A stretch of 64,000 bases of DNA, from NCBI RefSeq assembly GCF_003945595.2, contig NW_024104758.1, positions 172,221-236,220 on the forward strand, given 5' to 3'. The notes under the pieces were generated by a model. It did not search any database and was not told the origin of the DNA. It was given only the letters and a program-made list of their open reading frames with translations. The first letter of the stretch is position 1. Each line of letters opens with the position of its first letter. Made by a program: the position numbers and the translations under genes. Positions 32,968 to 42,560 of the stretch are shown here, one piece after another. Source of the DNA: Pipra filicauda. Its lineage: Eukaryota; Chordata; Aves; Passeriformes; Pipridae.

Positions 32968-33770
32968 CAAAGCCTGGCTGCCCCTCCAGCCCCACAGATC
33001 TGTCATAACCTGTGTCCTTAAGTGCCAAAGCCCTCCCTGCAGCACAGGGGACAGTCCTGGCTGGGCAGGAGGTGCCATGGCCAGCCCAGCTCACAGGTCC
33101 CATCTCCTCCGGGTCTGCAGTGACTCCCTCAGGGCTGAGGAGCAGCTCCTTCCTCTGCAAAGGTCAGGGAGGGTCCAGAAGCACCTCAGGGCTCAGGGGT
33201 GATCCCATAGGGAAGACAGTGGGAAGCTGTGTGAGGCAGCCATTCCTTCAGGAGACGGGAGGGCAACACTACTGAATTTAGAGACAGATTTTTTCCTGTT
33301 CTTTTCCATCATCTGGCTGTTCAGAGCTCCCTCATTAAGTAGCTGGAGAGAAAATGAGAAAAGGATGTTTTATTCCACAAGTTCCTCACTGAAGCAGCAC
33401 ATCATATACATTAAATAAATATTAAATGGCAATAATTACTCAGCTCTGCCTGAGTATATCAAACGTAAAATACTCATCTACACACAAGTACCTCAGTGTT
33501 CTTTCTCTGCCTAATTGATTCATTTACTAAATCCATTTAGAAGAACTTGAAAGGACACTTGAATTGCAGGAGGAAGGAGAGTGCCACAGGGAGGGAGGGA
33601 GGTGGGAGATCTCACCTACAGATGAAAATATGAGGCTCAATATAAACAGACAGAGCAGTCAGTTATTAACATCAAAGCTCCTCCATAATGCAATTATGGG
33701 AGTTGGGGAACAGGAAAACCAACGGACCAGGTTTACCCTTGTGCTATTGGAGGCTGAAAGTCAAAAGTTT
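32968..33770. other. single-copy DNA, nothing recognised
   Basis: GC-rich to 33250, then AT-rich (33340-33560). No gene seen. Confidence 0.5.
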
Positions 33771-33984
33771 GGAGTGGATTGGGAAGGAATTGCTGGCTGG
33801 GAGGGTGGGGAGGCCCTGGCCCAGGCTGCCCAGAGAAGCTGTGGCTGCCCCTGGATCCCTGGAAGTGTCCAAGGCCAGGTTGGAGCAGCCTGGGCTGGTG
33901 GAAGGTGTCCCTGCCCATGGCAGGGGTGGCACTGGGTGGGCTTTGAGGTCCCTTCCAACCCAAACCAGTCTGGGATTCGTGATT
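33771..33984 (+). mobile_element. CR1 fragment, main group, well preserved
   Basis: Starts at attgggaaggaattgctggc (truncated just before) and is nearly identical in its shared part to the copies at 14625 and 19698, ending accagtctgggattcgtgat. Confidence 0.94.
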
Positions 33985-34736
33985 CCATGTGGTAATTGTT
34001 GGGTTGAAAGGGCAGCAGCTCTTGGAGGCCTGGGGGTGAATCTGCAGGAACAAGTGACAGAAGGACAGGGATCTCTGCAATGAGTGCAGAGACAGTAGTT
34101 GTGCTCACTGAAAAACAGAAGTCAGATTTCAATAAGGATTTTAAAAGAATACTTTGATCCATAGAGAACCCAGCACTGCAACTGCTGCCTCCCGAGAGCT
34201 CCCACAGAAGTGCCCCCTGAACCCCCGAGGTGGCACCGACGCTCCTTCCCCTGCTGCTCCTGGGAGGTGAGGGAGGTGAGGGAGGGCTCTGCTGAGCGCT
34301 GGGTTTTAAGAGACTTGTAAAAGGATGATGAATGGAGAGGCCTTGATGAGCCGGTGGTGATGAATTGAGCTGCTCAATGACCCAGGAGCACCGGGATCAC
34401 GAACTGCCGAGCAGAGAGGTTAGTGCTGCTCCGAGGATTTCAGAGCTGATTTAAACAATGTAATCTTTAATGCAATAGACTCCAGGTTTTCTTTTGATTA
34501 CTCTTTATTGCATTAATGAAGTTTTAAAGTCTAGCTTGCAAGGTTTTATTCTAAATTATACTGAGAACTCCTTGGCTCTGCAGGTATCTTGTTCTACTTT
34601 CCCATTTTAGTTTTTACAGCTATTTTTGCTTCCTGAGATAGGAACACTTAAGGAATTATGTTCACATTCTGTCCATGAAGACCATCAGAATTTGGGAATT
34701 CTCTGGGTTAGAGTTTTTAATTGAAAAGGTACAAAT
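33985..34736. other. single-copy DNA, AT-rich conserved-looking patch
   Basis: A short gggaggtga triplication lies near 34261-34287. From 34440 to 34620 the sequence is AT-rich (ttaatgcaatag, tattgcattaatg), a composition often seen in conserved non-coding elements. Confidence 0.4.
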
Positions 34737-34878
34737 GGCCCCAGCCCTTGGAGCATCTCCGTGGCCTCCTGGAGTGGCTCCAGCAGCTCCACATCCCTGT
34801 GGTGTTGCTGCCCCAGGGCTGGAGGCAGCTCTGCAGGTGGGGTCTCTCCTGAGGGGGCAGAGGGGCAGAATTCCGGCC
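34737..34878 (-). mobile_element. internal CR1 fragment lacking the 3' end
   Basis: Matches only the internal part of the element (cccagcccttggagcatctc, gctccagcagctccacatcc, agctctgcaggtggggtctc, gaggggcagaattc), corresponding to about 25910-26020 of the long copy. The whole 3' region is absent, which normal CR1 insertion does not produce. Confidence 0.88.
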
Positions 34879-35048
34879 TTGAACAGATTTTAGGCTTTAA
34901 TTAACCACGGCCCCGTGAATTCAAACGCCCCAGGAATGTGTTAAAGACAAAGGAGGGACGGTGGGGAGAGTGCAGGGGAGGTTCCTTTAATTGCTGGAGC
35001 AGCCCAGAGCCAGGAGTCCGGGAATTCCCGGGGGTGTTCTGCCTGGAG

Positions 35049-35176
35049 AGCAGGGATTGGGGCTGAGCTCCCAGCCCCGTGTGCAGCTGGAAAGCTCAAC
35101 CCCTCTCATGGATAGCAGGGATTGGGGACTGAGCTCCCAGCCCCGTGTGCAGCTGGAAAGCTCAACCCCTCTCAGG
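35049..35176. repeat. tandem duplication, 65/66-bp unit, two copies
   Basis: Agcagggattgggg is followed by gctcccagccccgtgtgcag and gaaagctcaacccctctca; the second copy starts at 35114 and differs by one inserted base (ggctg versus ggactg). A recent tandem duplication. Confidence 0.96.
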
Positions 35177-35337
35177 AGGCTTTTCGTGCCAGCGCTGACC
35201 TTGTGGCAGCTGAAGTGCCGCAGAGAGGGGATAATTAGGGGTCTCCAATTAGGGCTGGCAGCAATTACAGCAGTAACTTAAGGGCTGTGAGATATTAACT
35301 CTCCCCACTGAAGTGCACCCGGGCCGTTCCAAAGGCT

Positions 35338-35940
35338 CTAACCCGGCCCTTTTACCCCCTTTAGGAGCTGGTTCACTCCTGCTTCAGCCCCTGTTGGACC
35401 AGGACGTGTTTGAGAGCTGCAGGCAGGGGAAGGGCTCGGGGCTTCCCTGTGCTTCCAATTCCCTGTGGGATCGGGGCTGGTCTCCCCCTCCAGGGGGTGG
35501 CTTGGTGGAAAGTGGTCCCACGTCATGAGGGTGAGGAGGGGACAGGGGAGGGAGGGAAGGGGGTGTCCTGCTGTCCCCCCTGCCCCGTCCCAGGGCTCTG
35601 CCCTGCTCCAATCCCTCCCGTGGGGTAATTCCCAGATCTGCAAATGCTGCTCCTGCTCCCACCTCCCTGCTTTAATTACTCCTGAAATAAAAAGGAACTG
35701 TGCAGAGCCATAATTACACTGGGGGTAGAACTCACAAATATTTATTTCTCCTTTGTGTTCTGACAAAAGCTGGTCCTTAGAAAAGGATATTTCTCCACTA
35801 AGTTCTAATCCCCTTGCAGAGAACAATGCAGGGGTATGTAGGAGGATCACTGCACTGCCTGTTAAAATTAGGGCTACAAAAGGTAAAACAAACCAGAAGA
35901 ACCTCTGAGACTGTGCAGGCACAACATTTCTGTGGAGCAC
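35338..35940 (-). other. 200-residue open frame, coding status doubtful
   Basis: The longest open frame in the window outside CR1 and minisatellites. After about 13 residues it has a hydrophobic stretch (residues about 14-35, rich in F, V, L, A) that could be a membrane span or signal anchor. The second half is Pro/Ser-rich and looks like translated GC-rich DNA. I recognise no family, and no TATA box, splice or poly(A) arrangement clearly frames it. Most likely chance; listed because it is repeat-free. Confidence 0.12.
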
Positions 35941-36469
35941 AAGGATTTTTAGACAAATTCCCTCATTTAAAATAATTCTCTTCCCCTTCCCCTTGTGTGG
36001 AGCATTTCAGGCTCCAGAGTGGTTTAGTTGAAAACTTCATTTTTTAAAATGATTAAAAAAAAGAACAAACAAACGAGCCTCAAACCCTGGATTACAAAAC
36101 AGGAAGAGGAGACATAATAACTTTGGATAGTGAGTTTTTTGCTGGTGCGTTTGTCAGACACATTCCCTTTCCTCCAGCTCATGTCTTCTGCCCTCTTGTC
36201 TCAGCACACAGCGTGTCTTTGTGACACAGCCAAGTGTGGAAGGTTGTCAGCTGGACAGGGAATGTGGGGTGGCCGTGGCAGGGGGGTCACTGTGTGACTG
36301 CCCAGGCAGGACACTGCTGGGGGGAGTTAAAGGCTGGTTAAAATGTCTGCGTGGGGTTTTTCCAGGGGTTTTCCATGTCTGCATGAGGAAGGTGTTCCTG
36401 CTGGAGAGCACACACCCTGTGGAGTGTCCATTCCCATCACTTACCCCTTGTGGAGCACTGCCAAGGGCA

Positions 36470-36676
36470 GGGTTACATGGGATACTGGGGAGAAATTCCT
36501 CCCTGGGAGGGTGGGGAGGCCCTGGCCCAGGTTTCCCAGAGAAGCTGTGGCTGCCCCTGGATCCCTGGAAGTGTCCAAGGCCAGGTTGGAGCAGCCTGGG
36601 CTGGTGGAAGGTGTCCCTGCCCATGGCAGGGGTGGCACTGGATGGGCTTTAAGGCCTTTGCAAGCAGTGATTCTTT
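36470..36676 (+). mobile_element. CR1 fragment, main group
   Basis: Begins gggatactggggagaaattc, then the main landmarks; the tip is altered (ctttaaggcctttgcaagca, gtgattctttggga). A J-like CR1 of the same orientation follows 120 bp later. Confidence 0.92.
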
Positions 36677-36796
36677 GGGATGTGTGCTGGGATTTGGGCA
36701 TCACAGGCAGACACCCAGGTCAGGACTGGGATCACAAGTGTCCTCCTGTCTGAGAACAGCAAAGCCTTGGGGACTGGCACTGCCTGGTCAATGCCA

Positions 36797-37031
36797 ACTG
36801 TGCCAGGGGAGGGTTAGATTGGTTGTCAGGAAACTCTTCTCCATGGAAGGGGCTGTCCAGCCCTGGCAGAGCTGCCCAGGGCAGGGGGGAAGTCCCCATC
36901 CCTGGAGGGACGTCAGAGCTGGGTAGATGTGGCACTTGGGCCACGGGTTAGTGGTGGGTTGGCAGTGCTGGGTTAGCAGTTGGACTTGACATCTGAGTAT
37001 TTTCCAACCTAAATGGTTCCAGGGTTCTGTG
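36797..37031 (+). mobile_element. CR1 3'-end fragment, J-like, diverged
   Basis: Gggttagattggttgtcagg, gggctgtccagccctggcag, then gttggacttgacatctgag and a tip of ttccaacctaaatggttcc with gggttctgtg. More diverged than the J-like copies at 47524 and 48368. Confidence 0.87.
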
Positions 37032-37731
37032 TTTTTGACATTGGCTTCTGGTTTTCTGCTGTGCTTGTCAGACCCTCCCAGCTCCCACGTTAACTCCTGT
37101 TCAGGGCCCCCGGGGCCACAAGTCCTTTAATGAAGCCATTTTGGTAAAACAGCCAAAGGAATAAAATGGCAGAAAAAACCAGAGAAACAACAACAAAAAA
37201 AGGAAATAAAGTCAGGATGACTCCTGAATGACAAACTGTGGAATTTTAAATTGCTGCTCTTGTGGATCCTGTGCCTGTGGAGATTTTAAAGCAAACCAGC
37301 ACTTGGCTCAGATCCAGGTCCTGAAGTGTTTACAGAGTTTTTAACCTTTCCTTGTGCAAGAAAGTAATATAAGGGCTGCAGATATTATAGAAGTTTGTAA
37401 AACTGAAGAACACCAGTGACCTGTGTAATGCACAGAGACTTTTCAAAAGCTTTAACTCCACCATAAAACCCTCCAGTGTATTGAGTAAGACGCTCTGAAA
37501 GCAGAAGTTAAATGGATTAAGAGTACTGAGAGGGAATAGCTGCATGTTGGAAATCATCTCTGTGTGGAAATGTTTGCACTGAGACTCTGCAGGGCCTCTC
37601 CAGTGTTTGAGTCAATCCTTCTGAAGGATTTTACTGTTGATTAAAATGTATAGAAAATCTACCAAAGCTGTGGTGCAGCTGACACTGAGCTGATGCTGAG
37701 GAGGAGGCAGCAAGGGGGAGGAATATCCACC
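37032..37731. other. AT-rich single-copy DNA
   Basis: A short A-rich patch at 37188-37206. No gene seen. Confidence 0.5.
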
Positions 37732-37917
37732 TTACTTGGCCCCTCAGTTCAGGAAGGACATGGAGGGTCTGGAGCGTGTGCAGGGAAGGGAACGGGGCTG
37801 GGGAGGGGCTGGAGCAGCAGGAGGGGCTGAGGGAGCTGGGGGGGCTCAGCCTGGAGCAAAGGAGGCTCAGGGGGGACCTTCTGGCTCTGCAACCCCCTGA
37901 CAGGAGGGGGGAGCCTG
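37732..37917 (+). mobile_element. CR1 fragment, J-like, lacking its 3' end
   Basis: Starts at cttacttggcccctcagttc and passes through the same landmarks as 32535 up to acaggaggggggagcc, then leaves CR1 sequence. The 3' third is missing, so this copy was broken after insertion. Confidence 0.92.
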
Positions 37918-38569
37918 GCACAGGGATTTGGCACCGTCAGGGATGGGAACAACCACCCCCGTTCCCACTGGGAGTGCATCAGTGCATCACACAAACATTC
38001 AAATGTACAGAGAGAAGTTCTACTCGAGTTCCAAAATGTCAAAGTCATTCGAGCCAGAAGTAGATGAAACCCTTCATATAAAGCCATGACCATGGAACTG
38101 TTCCCTCTGACCTGCCACAAGCTGGAACTCGTGTGTGTTCTCTCTCCTCACCACACGCTGAAAAGCAAAATACAACTCAGGAATTCATTAAATCAGGGAG
38201 GTCTGAAAGCCCTTTGGAAAATCATTTCCACTGTAAAAGCAGCAGCAGCAGCTGCCATCCAGGAGGCAGTTCCATCACTCCCTGCCCTTCCTCCTTGGGC
38301 TCTGTTCTCAGCCCTCTCCTCTGCCTGCGGGGAGAACTCCTGCTGCCCTGCCAAGAAAGATATTCCTTCTCTCCTTGCCCAGCTGGAAGCCCTTTAAATG
38401 TTTCTTTTTTCCCTGCCAGCCCCTTCCTGTGCACATGCTGATGTCAGGAACGGGGACATTTCTCACCTTGCTGCCCGAGGGCTCTTCATTTGCAAACATC
38501 ACAATGATTTCCTCTCTCTAACTATGGCAGGTACTTGCTGTGGTTTGGGCACCCTCGTCCTGTGCAGGC
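37918..38569. other. single-copy DNA, nothing recognised
   Basis: No gene, RNA or repeat recognised. The sequence directly follows the CR1 break. Confidence 0.5.
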
Positions 38570-38632
38570 AGGGAGCTCCTGCCTGCAGCTGAGGGTGCTC
38601 CTGCCTGCAGGTCAGGGAGCTCCTGCCTGTGG
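38570..38632. repeat. short tandem repeat, 22-bp unit, three copies
   Basis: Gctcctgcctg recurs at 38575, 38597 and 38619 with intervening cagctgaggg-type sequence. It sits 110 bp before the 37/38-bp array. Confidence 0.85.
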
Positions 38633-38740
38633 ATCAGCATTTCAGTGCCTTGGCTGTGAATTGCATTAACACCAAAAAAAAATATCCCCTTGTGCACTTG
38701 GCGTGTGAGCCCTTCCCTGAGGATGCTGTGGTGGGGAGTG

Positions 38741-39155
38741 CTGGCAACTTTGGGAATGGGCATCACCTGCAGGTACCTCTGGCAGCTTTGGGAATGGGCA
38801 TCACCTCCAGGTACCTCTGGCAGCTTTGGGAATGGCATCACCTCCAGGTGCCTCTGGCAGCTTTGGGAATGGCATCACCTCCAGGTGCCTCTGGCAGCTT
38901 TGGGAATGGGCATCACCTGCAGGTACCTCTGGCAGCTTTGGGAATGGGCATCACCTCCAGGTACCTCTGGCAGCTTTGGGAATGGGCATCACCTGCAGGT
39001 ACCTCTGGTAGCTTTGGGAATGGCATCACCTCCAGGTGCCTCTGGTAGCTTTGGGAATGGCATCACCTCCAGGTACCTCTGGTAGCTTTGGGAATGGCAT
39101 CACCTCCAGGTGCCTCTGGCAGCTTTGGGAATGGCATCACCTGCAGGCAGTGCTG
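38741..39155. repeat. minisatellite, 37/38-bp unit, about 11 copies
   Basis: The unit core is ctggcagctttgggaatggg plus catcacctgcaggtacct. There are two length classes: 38 bp with gggcat (units 1, 2, 5-7) and 37 bp with ggcat (units 3, 4, 8-11). Variants ctgcagg/ctccagg, gtacc/gtgcc and ggcagc/ggtagc are shuffled between units, as unequal exchange or gene conversion would leave them. Confidence 0.97.
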
Positions 39156-39504
39156 GTGGCTGGGCTTAGGTCAGCACACTGCTGTTCCTGTCAGCACAGC
39201 TCCATGTCTGTCCCTGGGTTGTTGTCTGAGGTGTCTCTGCCTTTCCCTTTCAATTAAGCTCCCTGTTGAACAGAGCTGCTCTCCCTGTCCCACTGTAATT
39301 GGATTAGTGACATGTCTGGTGTGGCTGCTGATCTTAATGCCATTACCCAGGTCATTTTGTCACCTGCTTGTCTCATTTCTCATTACTGCCCCATCTGTGA
39401 CAGTCAGTTTGTTCCTTGGTTTTATAGTCCCAGAGATTCCACAGACCAGGGCCCCACTCCTCCTGCTGCATCTGTTCTGGGACAATCTTTGTAACTGCAG
39501 AGAT
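39156..39504. other. single-copy DNA, nothing recognised
   Basis: No gene seen; the plus frame at 39088-39714 joins repeat, unique and CR1 sequence. Confidence 0.5.
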
Positions 39505-39796
39505 CCAACCTGGCCTTGGACACTTCCAGGGATCCAGGGGCAGCCACAGCTTCTCTGGGCAACCTGGGCCAGGGCCTTATTACCCTCCCAGCCAGCAATT
39601 CCTTCCCCATATCCCATCTCTCCCTGGCCTCTGGCAGTGGGAAGCCATTCCCTGTGTCCTGTCCCTCCCTGCCTTGTCCCCAGTCCCTCTCCAGCTCTCC
39701 TGGAGCCCCTTTAGGCCCTGCCAGGGGCTCTCAGCTCTCCCTGGAGCCTTCTCTTCTCCAGGGGAACCCCCCCAGATCTCCCAACCTGGCTCCATA
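39505..39796 (-). mobile_element. CR1 fragment lacking about 100 bp at its 3' end
   Basis: Starts abruptly at ccaacctggccttggacact and extends leftwards in the element through the leader to ccccagatctcccaacctgg. The terminal part with gtgtccctgcccatggcagg complement and the tip are absent: a 3' break. Confidence 0.93.
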
Positions 39797-40253
39797 ACCC
39801 TTTTAACAGCTCCCACCCAGCCAAAGCCCCAGAAAATGCCAGTGGGGATGAAATGCTGCTGCTTGGACTCTGTTACCATTGTCTTTGTCTTGTGCCTGGC
39901 AGGAGGAGCACAAGCTCTGCCTCCCTCTGCCACCCAGGGAGAGGCAGTTTGCCATGACAGCACTAGCACAGGATTAGCTGAACTCTCTGTTTGGGATCTG
40001 ACCCCTGGAAAAGCAGCTGGAGCCATCCAGCTGTTGGGATGCTCTGTGTGCTGACGCTGGTTTGAACTTCTTGCAGGGAGCAGGAGGGACCTGATCATGG
40101 AGGGACCTGTTTGTGCTCAATCTTCACTGGAAACGTTGATTTTTTTAACAGCAAACCACAGCTTCTGGGTTAGGAACTTCAAATTTAAAACCGAGCCAGC
40201 AATAATAAACCCCTTGCCTGGTGACTGCACCATGGCTTTGGGCAGCGTGGTTT
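39797..40253. other. single-copy DNA, nothing recognised
   Basis: No gene seen. AT-richer near 40135-40215. Confidence 0.5.
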
Positions 40254-40372
40254 TGGTGTGGTGGCAGCTGGGTCTGTCCCTGGCACAGCAGTGCTGTTTG
40301 GTGTGGTGACCCCTGGGTCTGTCCCTGGCACAGCAGTGCTGTTTGGTGTGGTGGCACCTGGATCCATCCATG
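40254..40372. repeat. tandem repeat, 45-bp unit, about 2.6 copies
   Basis: Each unit has gggtctgtccctggcacagc and agtgctgtttggtgtggtg. The third, partial unit is diverged (cacctggatccatccatgg). Confidence 0.93.
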
Positions 40373-41002
40373 GCTCTGCCCTGCAGCTCCCAGTTCTCCT
40401 CTCTCCCAGAGGTGCTCCTGCCTCATCCTGCAGCCACTCGGTGCTCTGGGAGCACTGCAGGGAGAGGGAGCCTGGCACCTGCATCCCAAATCCCAGATCC
40501 AGAGGAGCTTTGACTCCCTGGCCACACTCTGCTGCATCCCAGGGAGGGCTGAGCAGGGATCACTGAGCAGCCCTGGCAAACACTCCTGCTCAGCTGGGGA
40601 GGAGAGGAGAGGCCAGGTCGTGCTGAGGGTGTGATGCTGCCTGGGAGGCACAGATGGAACCCACAGCGTTTCACTCAGAGCTCCAAGGTGGATGTGGGAA
40701 TGTGCATCCCTGCGTAGCTCCTCCCTCCCTGCAGGGAGGGGTGGTGGCACTGATGGCACTGGACACTGTCCCAGCCCTGGAGGGGTCACCCAGCACCCCC
40801 GGGGGTGCAGGTGGAGCTCAGGGGGATTTCCCAGGGGATTTTTTGGCATAGATTTTGGGTAGTTGCTCCCTCCTTCAGGGGAGGTGACCCAAGGTCCCTG
40901 TAATGGCTTTGGTGTCCCAGCAGCTGTTCAGTGAATTGAAGGAAATCTCTATTTCCTTCTTACCAGGAGACCTGCAAGGCTGCCAGGAGACTGGAATCGT
41001 GG
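40373..41002. other. GC-rich single-copy DNA
   Basis: No gene seen. Overlapping open frames on both strands come from low stop-codon density. Confidence 0.5.
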
Positions 41003-41114
41003 AGCTACAGAGTATCCTGAGTTGAAGTGACTCACAAAGACCATCCAGTCCAACCCATGGCCCCGCACAGGACACCCCAAAAATCCCTCCCTGTCCCTGA
41101 GAGCCTCGTCCAAC
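41003..41114 (-). mobile_element. CR1 3'-end fragment, third group
   Basis: Agagtatcctgagttgaagt, ccatccagtccaacccatgg, cccgcacaggacaccccaaa and cctgagagcctcgtccaac: the complement of the group whose plus-strand copies are at 21165 and 56725. Diverged, probably old. Confidence 0.8.
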
Positions 41115-41821
41115 TAAAATAACACCATTCCTAAGTTCTGAAATTTTCCTCTAAACATTTTCAGAACTTAAAGTATTATTTCCAGTCATTTAGAGGTTTC
41201 ATTTCATATGCTTTTTGTTATTCATGCATTATTTTACGAGGTAGCAGTCAAACCAATGGCTTGTCATAATATGACATTATTTCTGAAACATTCTCTTATT
41301 TTAATGCCATTTATAAAAATCAGCAGCTATGACTGATCAGAGCTGATTAAAGCACATAATCTGCTTTTGCAGCCCCAGCTGTCCGTGCCTTGCAGAGCAG
41401 GGAGGGAAGGGATGGGCACTCTGTTTGTCACAGTTTCCTCTGCAGTGCCCAGTCCCAGAAAGCCATGGACAGGCAAGGAGTAGTTGGAGTAAATCCTGTG
41501 CATATTCCACACTGTGTGCCTTGGGTCATTGTCCAGAAATCAGATTTAGAGCCTGTTTTAGCTGTAGTCCATTCCAGGTGTTCTGGGTGAGGGGTTGGTG
41601 GCCGTGCCCAGCATCAATGGCAGGAAATCCCAAATAAACTGGATTCCTCCTGTCAAACACCACTGCCTTTAGATCCCAAGACACAGGGGTTTGCAATCCT
41701 GAGATGCTCAGGGAGCAGGGAAGGACAGTCCTAAAGCCTCTGGAGCTGTGGGGTTTGGTGTCCTGGGAACACACTGTGTGCTGTGCTGTCTGTCACAGCT
41801 GGAGATCAACATCTGGAGTGG
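41115..41821. other. AT-rich single-copy DNA, conserved-looking
   Basis: From 41115 to 41370 the sequence is AT-rich and repeat-free, with motifs such as tcatatgc, tgcattatt and gctgattaaagc. It is a candidate conserved non-coding element by composition only. Confidence 0.4.
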
Positions 41822-42032
41822 GGCATCTTCCCTGGGAGGGGGGGGAGGCCCTGACACAGGTTATCCAGGGAAGCTGTGGCTGCCCCTGGATCCCTGGAGT
41901 GTCCAAGGCCAGGTTGGACAGGGCTTGGAGCAGCCTGGGCTGGTGGAAGGTGTCCCTGCCCATGGCAGGGGTGGCACTGGGTGGGCTTTGAGGCCCTTCC
42001 AGCACAATCCATTCCATGACTGTGATTCCAGG
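41822..42032 (+). mobile_element. CR1 fragment, main group, with changes
   Basis: Tccctgggagggggggaggc, then ctgacacaggttatccaggg (where others read ccaggttgcccagaga) and cttggagcagcctgggctgg. The tip is altered (cccttccagcacaatccatt). Confidence 0.92.
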
Positions 42033-42560
42033 TCCTGCACAGCCACGTGCTCTGGACTCCATCCCTGTTCCTGAGGTGAGTGACAGTGCTGGGGGAGTTG
42101 AACACTCCTTTCTGGGTTCTGTTTGAGTTTGGCCCCCACTGAGAGCCTGAGCTGGTCAAAGCACCTCCATGGGAGCTCCCTCAGTGTCCCTTTGCTCCTA
42201 CTCCCTGGGAACAGGGCCCCTCCTGCCTCAGGACCCTGCTTGGATTCCCTGTCTTGGATGAGGTTCCTCATTTGCACCAAGGCCTCGCTGCCGCCCTGAC
42301 CTGCTCCCAGTGCTCTCCCTCTGCATTTTTGGGCCATTTCTGCCCTTTCATTGCTTTTGGGACACGGGGCAGTGCCAGGCACTGCCCTCCATGGAGGTAC
42401 AGAAGGACAAGGTCAAAGCATGGCACCAGTTCCACTTCTTGTGCCTTCCCCGAGAGAGCCCTCCCGGGGCTCCTTCTGCCCCACCCTGGGTTATGAAAAA
42501 CAAAGCAGTTTTTGGCTTTAGAAAGCAAAACTAGGCACTACTTCTGCTCTTCTCCTCAGA
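42033..42560. other. GC-rich single-copy DNA
   Basis: No gene seen. Confidence 0.5.

Larger units (their letters stand above)
34879..36469. other. single-copy DNA with one unassigned open frame
   Basis: Contains the 65-bp duplication (35049-35176) and the minus-strand frame discussed at 35338-35940. AT-rich at 35690-36120. Confidence 0.45.
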
